From Amycolatopsis sp. 2-15 (GTDB lineage Bacteria > Actinomycetota > Actinomycetes > Mycobacteriales > Pseudonocardiaceae), in the NCBI RefSeq assembly GCF_030285625.1, contig NZ_CP127294.1, positions 1,250,001 to 1,314,000 of the forward strand: DNA of 64,000 nt, in the 5' to 3' direction. Positions 42,489 through 51,199 of the stretch are shown here, in pieces. The translations under genes and the position numbers were made by a program. Position 1 is the first letter of the stretch; the number at the start of each line of letters is the position of its first letter. The notes under the pieces were generated by a model that had not been told where the DNA came from, did not search any database, and worked only from the letters and a program-made list of their open reading frames with translations.

Positions 42489-44567
42489 CTAGCCGTGCCC
42501 GGTGACGCACACCAGGGCATCGAGTGCCGTGGCACCTTCACCCGGGCCGAAGACACGCAGGGGGTTGACCTCGGCCTCCAGCACCGCCGGCGCCGATTCG
42601 GCCAAAGTGGACAGTGCGACGATCGCCGAGGCGAGCGCGTCCACGTCGCCGCTGCTGCCGCGGTAGCCGACCACCGGGGTGAGTCCCTTGACCTCGCGGA
42701 TCATCTCGTGGGCGGTGGCGAGGTCCACCGGTGCGAGCCGCAGGCTCGAATCGCGGTACAGCTCGGCGGTGATGCCGCCCGCCGCCACCATGATCAGCGG
42801 TCCGACTTCGTCGCTGACGCGGTAACCGACCAAAGCGTCCACTCCGGACGGTGCCATCTCGGTGACCAGCAGGCGCTCGGCCGTCCCCCCGGATTCGCTC
42901 ACCGCAGCGGCGATCGCGCGGGCGGCATCGACCAGCTCCCGCTCGCCGGAGACGCCGAGCACCACGCCGCCCGCGTCGGTCTTGTGCGCGATCTCGGCCG
43001 AGAGCACCTTGACCGCCACCGGATACGGGAGGCCTGCGGGCACCCGCCCCTCGAGCACCTCGTCGATCGAGACCTCGACGCGAGCCTGGGCGGTGATGCC
43101 CACCTTGTCCAGCACCCGGTAGGAGTCGACCTCGTCGAGCACCTGCCGGGTCCCGGTGGCGGCGCCGCGGGTCGACGGCCGGTACGCGGGCGCGCCCGGA
43201 CGCGAAGCCGCCGCCGTGATCGCCTCCACGATCGCCTCCGGCGTGCGGAAGGCCGGCACCCCGGCCTCGGCGAGCGCGGCGAGCGCCTGGAGTGCGTCCG
43301 GCACGGCGAACGCGGCCAGGGGCGTCGGCCCACCGGCGCGCTCGGCCACCGCTTTGACCGCCAGCTCGGGGTGGAACCGGGCCGAGGACCCGACCACCAT
43401 CACCACGAGGTCGAACTCGCCGCTGTGCTGCAGCTCGTCGAGCGCACCGCTCACGATCTCGTGTTTCGCCCCGGCCAGGGTGAGGTCCATGACGATGCTG
43501 TCGGTCACCGGAGCACCCAGCGCCTGGATCCGCCTCAGCAGTGGTGCCGACGGCGCCCGCACCTCGATGCCCCGCAAGCCCAGCTGGTCGACGATGAGCG
43601 CCGCGCCGCCGCCGGTCGTGGTGAGCACGGCGACGGAGAAGTCCGCGGTCCCCTTGCCCGCCGGCACGCGCTCCAGCAGGGCGGGCGCCTCGATCAGTGC
43701 TTCCAGGTTGTCGACGCGGCTGATGCCACAGGCCCGGAAGAACGCGTCGGCCTCCTCGTCGGAGCCGGCCAGCGCGCCCGTGTGCGACACCGAAAGCTGC
43801 GCGCCCTGCGCCGAGCGGCCGAGCTTGTAGACCACCACGGGTTTGCCGCGTTCGGCCGCCGCCAGCGCGAACTCGGCGAGCTCGTCACTGTGGTGCAGCG
43901 ACTCCAGGAACAGCGCGTACGACCCGATGCCCTCGTCGTCCACTGTGGACAGGCAGATCTCACCGAGGCTCAGGTTCGCCTCGCCACCGGTGGACACCAG
44001 GCCGGCGAACGAGATCCCCCGCTGCTTGCCACGGGAGACCAGCGCGCCGATGACGCTGCCGGAATGGGAGGCCACGAACACGCCACCGGGCGCGAGGTCG
44101 GTTTCGGCGAACGCCGCGTTGGCGGTGAGCAGCATCCCGTTGCGCGGGTTGACCACGCCCAGGCTGCTCGGGCCGAGCACGCGCGTCGTCCCGGCCGCCG
44201 CCCGTAGCCGCGCTTCCCGCTCCCGCCCCTGCTCGCCTTCCTCGCCGAAGCCGCTCGCGAGCACCGTGGCGACGGGCACACCGAGGCGCCCGCATTCGCC
44301 CACCGCCTCGATCGCCTGCTCGGCGCCGGTCATCACGTAAACGTGGTCGGGAACCTCGGGCAGGTCCGCGAGCGACGGCCACGCCCGCTCGCCGCCCACG
44401 TACTCGCGGCGCGGGTTCACCGGGTAGACGCGGCCGGTGAACCCCGATGCGCGCAGGTACCGCAGCGGACGGGAACTCGTTTTCGCCGGATCGTCGGAGG
44501 CGCCGACCAGCGCCACGCTGCGGGGCCACAGGAGTGCCCCGGCCAGTTCGTCGGTCTTCACCGTCAT
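42489..44567 (-). CDS. NDP-forming acyl-CoA synthetase (acetate-CoA ligase family)
   Basis: A 692-residue fused enzyme. The N-terminal CoA-binding domain (PRSVALVGASDDPAKTSSRPLRYL, VYPVNP), succinyl-CoA-ligase-like domain with the phosphorylated His in LSVSHTGALAGSDE, and a C-terminal ATP-grasp domain (about 470-690; PVAVKVLSAEIAHKTDAGGVVLG) are all present. It makes an acyl-CoA from a carboxylic acid with ATP or releases it in reverse. Start shares one base with the CoA-transferase stop (TGATG), so the two are coupled. Confidence 0.92.
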   Translation of the reverse strand: MTVKTDELAGALLWPRSVALVGASDDPAKTSSRPLRYLRASGFTGRVYPVNPRREYVGGERAWPSLADLPEVPDHVYVMTGAEQAIEAVGECGRLGVPVATVLASGFGEEGEQGREREARLRAAAGTTRVLGPSSLGVVNPRNGMLLTANAAFAETDLAPGGVFVASHSGSVIGALVSRGKQRGISFAGLVSTGGEANLSLGEICLSTVDDEGIGSYALFLESLHHSDELAEFALAAAERGKPVVVYKLGRSAQGAQLSVSHTGALAGSDEEADAFFRACGISRVDNLEALIEAPALLERVPAGKGTADFSVAVLTTTGGGAALIVDQLGLRGIEVRAPSAPLLRRIQALGAPVTDSIVMDLTLAGAKHEIVSGALDELQHSGEFDLVVMVVGSSARFHPELAVKAVAERAGGPTPLAAFAVPDALQALAALAEAGVPAFRTPEAIVEAITAAASRPGAPAYRPSTRGAATGTRQVLDEVDSYRVLDKVGITAQARVEVSIDEVLEGRVPAGLPYPVAVKVLSAEIAHKTDAGGVVLGVSGERELVDAARAIAAAVSESGGTAERLLVTEMAPSGVDALVGYRVSDEVGPLIMVAAGGITAELYRDSSLRLAPVDLATAHEMIREVKGLTPVVGYRGSSGDVDALASAIVALSTLAESAPAVLEAEVNPLRVFGPGEGATALDALVCVTGHG

Positions 44568-45736
44568 CAGCGGATGACCCCTTCGTCCACGAGAATGGCG
44601 ATCTCGACCTGCCCGAGACCGAGCTCGTCGGCCAGCACCGCCTCGGTGTCCGCACCCAGCGCGGGCGCGGACTCAACGGCTTCGGGCGCCGCGGCCGGCC
44701 AGCGCACCGCGCTCCGGGCGGCGACCACCGGCCCGATGCCCGGCTGGTCGACCTCGTCGAGCAAGGGCTCGTCACCGGCGGCGGCCACCTCGGTGAGCGA
44801 GCGATACCGCTGCCACAGCACGGAGGTGTCCGCGAACGCCTTGGTGACCGCTTCGACGTCCCGCTCGGCGAACCACGGTGCCAGCACGCCGACCAGCTCG
44901 TCACGCAGCCGATAGCGGTTCTCTTCGAGGTCGAGGTCGAGCCCAGCGCGCTCGCCGAGGCGGGCCAGCACCTCGGCGGTGCCGGTGGCCTCCTGCAGGG
45001 CCCGCCACTGCCGCCGTGTCATCGCCACCACGATCACGTGGCCACCGTCGGCGGTGCGGAACGACGTGCCGAAACTGCCGTAGATGTGGTTGCCCTGCTT
45101 GGGCCGGTCCTGCCCCCTCAGCTGGGCCTCACCGAGCCACCCCAGGTCGGCGACCGCGCCGAGCGCCACGTCGGACAGCGCGACCTCCGCGTAGCTGCCT
45201 TCTCCCGTGGCGGCGCGGTGCAGCAGGCCGGCGAGCACGGCGTTCACCGCCTGGCTGCCGGTCAGCAGGTCCCAGGCCGGCAACTGGTGATTCACCGGCC
45301 CGCTGAGCCCGGCCGGCCCGGTCAGGTCCGGCACACCCACCGCGGCGTTGACCGTGTAGTCCAGAGCGGGGCCACCGTCCGGCCGGCCCTGCACACGGAC
45401 GTGGACCAGGTCGGGCCTCGACGCCCGCAACCGCTCGTCGGCGAGCCAGCCCCAGCCGACGGTGTTGTCCAGCAGCGTCCCGCGTTCCGTGACGAGGGCG
45501 GTCACGAGCTCTTGTCCGCGAGGCGAACGCAGGTCCACCGCGACGGATCGTTTGCCCTTGTTGAGCCCGGTCCAGTACAGGCTGCCGCCACCGGGCGCGA
45601 GCGGCCATCGGTGGTGATCGCTCGCGCCGCCGAGGGGGTCGATCCGGATCACGTCGGCGCCGAGGCGCGCGAGCGCGAGCCCGCCCGACGGCGCGGCGAC
45701 GTAGGTCGCCACCTCCACGACGCGTTGTCCCAGCAA
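44567..45736 (-). CDS. CaiB/BaiF family III CoA-transferase
   Basis: A 389-residue class III CoA-transferase. RVVEVATYVAAPSGGLALARLGADVIRIDPLGG is the conserved N-terminus, followed by YWTGLNKGKRSVAVDLRSPRG and DLLTGSQAVNAVLAGLLHRAATGEGSYAEVAL. It moves CoA between carboxylic acids via an Asp-bound intermediate. Start taken as TTG 45736 (GGAAG 5 nt upstream); the frame is open further upstream, into the peptidase. Its 5' end overlaps the degraded C-terminus of the M1 peptidase by about 88 bp. Confidence 0.85.
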   Translation of the reverse strand: MLGQRVVEVATYVAAPSGGLALARLGADVIRIDPLGGASDHHRWPLAPGGGSLYWTGLNKGKRSVAVDLRSPRGQELVTALVTERGTLLDNTVGWGWLADERLRASRPDLVHVRVQGRPDGGPALDYTVNAAVGVPDLTGPAGLSGPVNHQLPAWDLLTGSQAVNAVLAGLLHRAATGEGSYAEVALSDVALGAVADLGWLGEAQLRGQDRPKQGNHIYGSFGTSFRTADGGHVIVVAMTRRQWRALQEATGTAEVLARLGERAGLDLDLEENRYRLRDELVGVLAPWFAERDVEAVTKAFADTSVLWQRYRSLTEVAAAGDEPLLDEVDQPGIGPVVAARSAVRWPAAAPEAVESAPALGADTEAVLADELGLGQVEIAILVDEGVIR

Positions 45737-47563
45737 CGGTCTTCCGGGTTCCCGTAGAGCTCGACCGCCCGCACCGCACGCTCCAGAAGCAACTGCAGGA
45801 CACCGATATCGTTCTCCCGGACTCCGTGGGTGAGCACGGCCGCCGCGTAGCTGCGGGCCGGCAGGCGGGCGTCGAGCACGTCGTCCCACAACGCTCCCCA
45901 GACGACCGCTCGCGCCCGTCGATCATCCAATTTGGACAGATTTCGCAGGGCTGTCCACCGGGACCGGGGGTCCAGCCTGACCTTGACGTGGCGCACCGCG
46001 TCGTCGTTGGGCACGAGCAGGTCGGCGAACCCGGCGAGGTCACGGCCACGTTCGCGCGGACCGAGCGACACGTGCTCGCGGTGCCGCAGTACCAGCTCAC
46101 CCTCGCGTTCGTCGAACGCGGCGACCCGCACCGTCAGGTGCCGCGGCTGAACCTCCGGATCGGGAAGCTGGACCACCCGGCCGCGAACCACCTCAACCGT
46201 GTTGAGCCCGCGCCGCAGTAGCCACTCGTCGACCCACCGGGCCACGTCCTCGTCCGACACCTCCCGCAGCGCGGCCACGAAGTCGTCGAGGGCCGGCGTT
46301 GCCCCACGCGTGCGTCCGCAGGAAGGTCCGCACGCCGGCGACGAAAGTTTCCCAGCCCACGCGCGAAGCGAGGTCGTGGAGCACTGCCGCGCCCCGCAGG
46401 TAGACGATCGGACCGAGGTTCGACCGCGCGGCGTCGGTGTCGGCGGTTTCCACCCGGATCGCGTGGCCGGTGGGCAGCCGGTCGGCGTGCCTGGCCGCCG
46501 GCAGGGCGTGGTGGACGAAGGCCGGCCACCCTTCCCCGTACGGCGTCGCGTCCGCCTGCGCGACGACCGCCATCATCGTCGCGAAGGCCTCGTTCAGCCA
46601 CAGGTCGTCCCACCAGCGCATCGTCACGTAGTCGCCGAACCACATGTGCGCCATCTCGTGCAGCAGGACCTCGGCCCGTTTTCGGCGCGCTTCCGCGGTG
46701 ACCCGGTGCCGGAACACGAACCGCTCGTTGAGCGTCACGCAGCCCGGGTGTTCCATCCCGCCGAACGCGTACTCGGGCGCGAAGACGTGGTCGTACTTGG
46801 TGAACGGGTACGGCAGGTCGAACAACCGGCCGTAGAAGTCGAGCCCGCGCCCGATCACGTCGAAGAGTTCGGGCGCGTCGCGGGTGAGCTCCTCGAAGAG
46901 CGAGCCGCGCGCGTACAACGTCAGCGGCACGCCACGGTGGCTGGACCGCAGGCACCGGAACGGACCGGCGGCGAACGCCACCAGATACGGCGGCAGCGGC
47001 GGAGTGCGGCCGAAACGCCACGCCGAGCCCTCGCCGGCCGTCGGTGGTTCCTCGGGATCGGTGTTGGCGACCACGACCCAGCCGGCCTCGGCGGTGACGG
47101 TCAGCTCGACCGTCGCCTTCAGGTCGGGCTGGTCGAAGCACGCGTACACCTGGTGCGCCGCGAACGGTTCGAACTTGGTGTGCAGGTAAACCTGGCCGTC
47201 GAGCGGGTCCTGGAACCGGTGCAGCCCCTCGCCGGTGCGCGAATACGCCGCGGAGCCGGCCACGCGAACCGTGTTTCCGCCGGGGCGCACAGCCAGCCGG
47301 ACGCGCGTTCCTTCCTGCGCGTCCGGCCCCAGCTCACGGCCATTGCACTCGACCGACTCGACCTGCCCCGCGAAGTCGAGGAAGACGAACGCATCCCCGG
47401 ACCGAGCCTGGAAGCGGACCACCGTGCTCGTCGCGAACTCCCGCGCACCGACGGTCAAGTCGAGCTCCACCGCGTAGTGGACGTCGAAGATCTCGGCCGA
47501 ACGCGCTGCCGCCTCGTGTTCCGTCAGTTTGTCACCGGGGGCGGCCCGGCCGTCGAACGGCAT
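45649..47563 (-). pseudogene. M1-family aminopeptidase, frameshifted and C-terminally short
   Basis: First frame (from ATG 47563): FGGMEHPG exopeptidase motif and zinc site HEMAHMWFGDYVTMRWWDDLWLNEAFA (HExxH-x18-E). It runs into THAWGNA, after which one extra base within 46291-46296 shifts the frame; the second frame continues LDDFVAALREVSDEDVARWVDEWLLRRGLNTVEV to 45649. The joined product is about 637 residues. Full PepN-like enzymes have about 830, so the ERAP1-like C-terminal domain is cut. It lies 3 bp after pqqE, so it is placed to act as the protease that trims the PqqA product, but it may now be inactive. Confidence 0.75.
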
Positions 47564-47566
47564 CCG

Positions 47567-48691
47567 TCAGGGTTGGCGCGCCGACACCGTCGGGCGGCGG
47601 TAAACCAGCTTTTCGCGCAGCCGTTGCCCGTCGGTTGGGACCTCCTCCTGGTTGGCGCGAACGAGAGCGTCCTGCACCAGGTGGTGGTCGGGTGAGTGCA
47701 TGCACACTGGATCGGTGCGCGCCGCGTCCCCGGTCAACGCGAACGCCTGGCACCGGCAGCCACCGAAGTCGAGCTCCTTGCGCGGACAGCTCTGGCACGG
47801 ATCGGGCATCCACTCCGTTCCGCGGTAGGCCTGGAACGCCTCGGACTTCGCCCAGATCCACCCGAGGTCGTGATCGCGGACCGAGGCGAAGGTCATCGTG
47901 GTGATCTCCGCAGCCACCGGGCACGGGTACACCGTGCCGTCCGGCGCGACCGTCAGCGCGTTCTGCGCCCAGCCACCCATGCACGGCTTCGGGTAGGGCT
48001 CGTAGTAGTCCGGGAGGATCCAGAGCAGTTCCATGCTTTCGCGCAGCTCGGCCTTCCGGCGTTCGTAGACGCCGACCGCGTCGTCGAGCTGGGCCTTCGT
48101 CGGCATCAGCAGATCGCGGTTGCGCAGGGCCCAGCCGTAGTATTGGGAGTTCGCGAGCTCCAGCCGCTCGGCGCCCCACGACACGCAGACGTCGATGATC
48201 GCGTCGAGCCGGGGCAGGTTCATCCGGTGCAGGACCACGTTCATGTTCAACGGCAGGCCGGCGTCGCGGATGATGCGCGCGGCGGCTTCCTTCTTGTCGA
48301 AGCGTTTGCTCGCCGCGACCAGGTTCGTCGACTCGGCCGCGTCGCCCTGGATGCTCAGCTGCGCGCTGTTGAGACCGGCTTCGACGAGCGACTTCGCCCG
48401 GCTCTCGGTGAGCCCGAGGCCGCTGGTGATCAGGTTCGTGTACAGGCCTAGCCGCCGGCACTCGGCGACCAGTGTCTCCAGGTCGCTGCGGACGAGGGGT
48501 TCGCCACCTGAGAAGTGCACCTGCACCACCCCGAGCGCGACCGCCTCGTTGATCACCCGCAACCAGTCGTCGGTGCCGAGCTCGTTCTGCCGGTCGATCA
48601 GCTCCAACGGGTTCGAGCAGTAGACGCAGTGCAACGGGCACTGGTGAGTGACTTCGGCCAGCAGGCCGTATGGCTGCGGTGCGCCGTTCAT
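47567..48691 (-). CDS. pqqE: PqqA peptide cyclase PqqE (radical SAM)
   Basis: A 374-residue radical SAM/SPASM enzyme. CPLHCVYCSN is the CxxxCxxC cluster site, FSGGEPL the SAM site, and CMGGW...PCPVAAE...PCQSCPRKELDFGGCRCQ hold the auxiliary clusters. It links the Glu and Tyr side chains of PqqA. The sequence is canonical along its whole length, which makes the odd precursor next door notable. Start overlaps the pqqD stop by 4 bp. Confidence 0.96.
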   Translation of the reverse strand: MNGAPQPYGLLAEVTHQCPLHCVYCSNPLELIDRQNELGTDDWLRVINEAVALGVVQVHFSGGEPLVRSDLETLVAECRRLGLYTNLITSGLGLTESRAKSLVEAGLNSAQLSIQGDAAESTNLVAASKRFDKKEAAARIIRDAGLPLNMNVVLHRMNLPRLDAIIDVCVSWGAERLELANSQYYGWALRNRDLLMPTKAQLDDAVGVYERRKAELRESMELLWILPDYYEPYPKPCMGGWAQNALTVAPDGTVYPCPVAAEITTMTFASVRDHDLGWIWAKSEAFQAYRGTEWMPDPCQSCPRKELDFGGCRCQAFALTGDAARTDPVCMHSPDHHLVQDALVRANQEEVPTDGQRLREKLVYRRPTVSARQP

Positions 48692-48963
48692 GAGACCACC
48701 ACCCAACCTCGTCCACGGGCATCCTGGAGGAACGTCATCACGTCGTTCGCGAGATCGGCGGCCTCGAAATCCTGCTCGAGCTGGTCGACCAGCTGCCGCA
48801 CGGTTCGGCTGCCATCGCACAGCCCCAAGATCGCCGCCCCGGACTTGTTCAGGAGCACGACCCGCTCCGGCAACAGGAGCAGCTCCACGTCACGGACGTT
48901 GTCGTGCTTGAGCATCGCCTTGGTCGCCAGCTTCGGGATGGCCCTCAAGTCGGATTCGTCCAT
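48688..48963 (-). CDS. pqqD: PqqA-binding chaperone PqqD
   Basis: A 91-residue PqqD (RRE-type) protein. LRAIPKLATKAMLKHDNVRDVELLLLPERVVLLNKSGAAILGLCDGSRTVRQLV is the peptide-recognition fold that presents PqqA to PqqE. ATG at 48963 shares TGATG with the pqqC stop; a GTG three bases earlier is an alternative. Confidence 0.94.
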   Translation of the reverse strand: MDESDLRAIPKLATKAMLKHDNVRDVELLLLPERVVLLNKSGAAILGLCDGSRTVRQLVDQLEQDFEAADLANDVMTFLQDARGRGWVVVS

Positions 48964-49658
48964 CACGAACTCTTGCTGTACGCGAGTTCCACGGCATCCA
49001 ACAGGCTCCAGAGGACGTCACACTTGAACTCCAGGACTCGCGCGCACGCATCCTGCTGTTCCCTCGACTTCGCGTGGGTGAGCACCAGCTCGAGAAGGTG
49101 CGCGATGTCTTTGGGCTGCTGCGTGAGCCGCGCCCGGAAGTACTCCAGGCCTTCCGAGGCGATCCACGGGTAGTGGTGCTGCACGTCGGTGATCCGCCGG
49201 CTGAGCAGGTCCGGCGCGAACAGTTCAGTCAGCGCCGACGCCACGGCCTCCAGCCACGGCTTCTGGCGGCAGAAGTCCACGTAGGCGTCCACGGCGAACC
49301 GCACTCCGGGCAGCACCGTGTCGGTGTCGAACAACGCTTCGCGGCTCAGGCCGACCGCCGCGCCGAGCCGGATCCACTTCTCGAGACCGCCCTCGTCGCC
49401 CGTTCGCCCGTCATGGTCGATGATGCGCTGGATCCACTGGCGCCGATCCTCCCGGCCGGGGAGCTTGGTCAGGATGAACGCGTCCTTCTTCGGCAGGTTC
49501 ATCTGGTAGTAGAAGCGGTTGCGCACCCAACCCCGGAACTCCTCCTCGGTCAGCGTGCCCGAGTGCATCCGCTCGTTGAACGGGTGCAGATGGTGGTACC
49601 GCTTTTCTCCGATGGACCGCAGGTGCGCCTCGAACTCATTGGCAGACCACGGGTTCAT
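48963..49658 (-). CDS. pqqC: Pyrroloquinoline-quinone synthase PqqC
   Basis: A 231-residue haem-oxygenase-fold oxidase. YHHLHPFNERMHSGTLTEEEFRGWVRNRFYYQMNLPKKDAFIL and QHHYPWIASEGLEYFRARLTQ are conserved active-site segments. It carries out the last eight-electron oxidation and ring closure to PQQ. Start overlaps the pqqB stop (ATGA). Confidence 0.96.
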   Translation of the reverse strand: MNPWSANEFEAHLRSIGEKRYHHLHPFNERMHSGTLTEEEFRGWVRNRFYYQMNLPKKDAFILTKLPGREDRRQWIQRIIDHDGRTGDEGGLEKWIRLGAAVGLSREALFDTDTVLPGVRFAVDAYVDFCRQKPWLEAVASALTELFAPDLLSRRITDVQHHYPWIASEGLEYFRARLTQQPKDIAHLLELVLTHAKSREQQDACARVLEFKCDVLWSLLDAVELAYSKSS

Positions 49659-50578
49659 ACTTCCACCTCCAAGCCGGCTCGCCCGATCTCGATGCCCAGG
49701 TCCGTCACCCAACGCCGTTCCGGGGACTCTTCGTCGAGAATCGGGTTCGTGTTGTTGATGTGGGTATAGATCTTTCGCTTCGCCGCCAGCGCGGCCAGCG
49801 CGCGGGCCGAACCGTCGTCACCGCTGACGGGCATGTGCCCCATGGAGCGCCCGGTCCGGCTTCCCGCGCCCTGGCTGGACATTTCGTCGTCCGTCCAGAA
49901 GGTGCCGTCCACGAACACACAGTCGGCCGACGCCACCTGCTCGGCGAACTTGTCGTCCCACCGGGGCAAGGTCGGCGCGTACACCGCGGTCCCGCCGGTC
50001 ACCTTGTCTTCCAGGCGGTAGCCCACCTCCCACTCCGCCGACGGGCTGCGAAGCCGGGACTCCCCGACGTAGCGCGGCGCCTTGGATCCGGTCAGGAAAG
50101 GGGTGGCGCGCAGCCGATCGTCCAGATCCAGCGGCTTGCCGACTTCGACCAGGGACCAGGTGAAGTCCGCGTAGTCGCTCAGCAGTTCGCGGACCGGGAA
50201 CCACAGGGTCAGCGCCTCCAGCACGGGGTAGGTCCCGTACACCGTCAGCGAAGACCCCTCACGCAGCATCAGCAGGCCGATTGTGTGGTCGAACTCCGAG
50301 TCCGTCAGCAACACACCTGCGACCGGCGTCTTCCTGATCTCCGGACCGGGGTGCAACGAGGGATCCGCCGCGATCTGGTGGTGGACGTCCGGGGTCGCGT
50401 TCAGCAGGAACCACTGCTCGCCGTCTCCGGAGACCGCGATCCCGGCGTGGGTCGTCGCCGCTTCAGGCTTGGCCCGGGCCTTTCGGCAGCCGGCGCAAGC
50501 GCAATTCCACTGCGGATAACCGCCACCAGCCGCGGCTCCGAGGCAATGTATGAGCACAGTACGAAATCGATCCGTCAA
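49655..50578 (-). CDS. pqqB: PQQ biosynthesis protein PqqB (MBL fold)
   Basis: A 307-residue metallo-hydrolase: LGAAAGGGYPQWNCACAGCRKAR at the N-terminus, TDSEFDHTIGLLMLREG as modified metal motif and THINNTNPILDEESPER at the C-terminus. It hydroxylates the PqqE-derived Glu-Tyr intermediate. Start uncertain: TTG at 50578 overlaps the pqqA stop (TTGA) and suggests coupling; a GTG at 50554 is another option. Confidence 0.93.
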   Translation of the reverse strand: MTDRFRTVLIHCLGAAAGGGYPQWNCACAGCRKARAKPEAATTHAGIAVSGDGEQWFLLNATPDVHHQIAADPSLHPGPEIRKTPVAGVLLTDSEFDHTIGLLMLREGSSLTVYGTYPVLEALTLWFPVRELLSDYADFTWSLVEVGKPLDLDDRLRATPFLTGSKAPRYVGESRLRSPSAEWEVGYRLEDKVTGGTAVYAPTLPRWDDKFAEQVASADCVFVDGTFWTDDEMSSQGAGSRTGRSMGHMPVSGDDGSARALAALAAKRKIYTHINNTNPILDEESPERRWVTDLGIEIGRAGLEVEV

Positions 50579-50643
50579 TACCGGCACGGGCCGGCTTCGG
50601 AGCACGCCTCGAGCAGCGCGCAATAAGGCGTTTGCCACCTCAT
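50575..50643 (-). CDS. pqqA: PqqA-type precursor peptide, atypical Glu-Tyr spacing
   Basis: A 22-residue peptide directly before pqqB, with GGGAGG 6 nt before the ATG. It starts MRWQTP, like PqqA (M-[KR]-W-x-x-P). The C-terminal half is EACSEAGPCRY. Known PqqA peptides have Glu-x3-Tyr; here the candidate pair Glu16-Tyr22 has five residues between, with a Cys inside and another just before, and Tyr is the last residue. No other Tyr follows a Glu. Position and start fit pqqA; the core motif does not. It may be a new spacing accepted by PqqE or a precursor for a different product. Confidence 0.8.
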   Translation of the reverse strand: MRWQTPYCALLEACSEAGPCRY

Positions 50644-51199
50644 GGCGTCCTCCCTCACATTAACCCCCGGCAACGGCCGGCCAAAATCAGGCACCGTTGC
50701 CCGTCGAGGGTTCAGCCAGGGCGGCTTTCTGGTAACGTCGCCCTGAACTCGGCTTGTCTTTTTCCAGCTTCTTCGCCCTCGCCTCGCCTGGCAACCAATC
50801 GCGAACGACCGGCACCGAATCACTGACGAACGGCCGCCGCGCCACCACGAGCGGATCGCCGCGCCCACGGCCGTGCCGCCGGGTGCCGAGAACCCTGCCA
50901 GAAATACCAGTTGACCTGCAGTTATTCAACGATCGGGCCGGCGGTTGCACGACACGAAGCCGAGACCCGAGGTCGACGGCGACCGCCGCCGACAGCCGGT
51001 CTCGTCCGACGACGACCGGCGACGCGCCCGAACCGCGCCGGGTCGGCAAAGGTGGGTATTTGTAGTGCGCATCGGGGGATTGTGTTTTTGCATGCCGTGG
51101 GGTGTTGCCGGTTTTCGGGTGGGTGGGGAACTGTTGTATGGGCTATTCACTGACCCGTCGGCCGGCGGGTGATCCGTCGTTGATGATGAGGAGTTCGTT
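50644..51199. other. Divergent intergenic region between pqqA and the hexulose-phosphate synthase
   Basis: About 550 bp with no supported gene. Promoters for both neighbours should be here. An 8-bp inverted repeat GGCAACGG (50669-50676) / CCGTTGCC (50694-50701), 26-58 bp upstream of the pqqA ATG, may be an operator or leader hairpin. The right part (51060-51140) is unusually G/T-rich on the plus strand. Confidence 0.5.
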
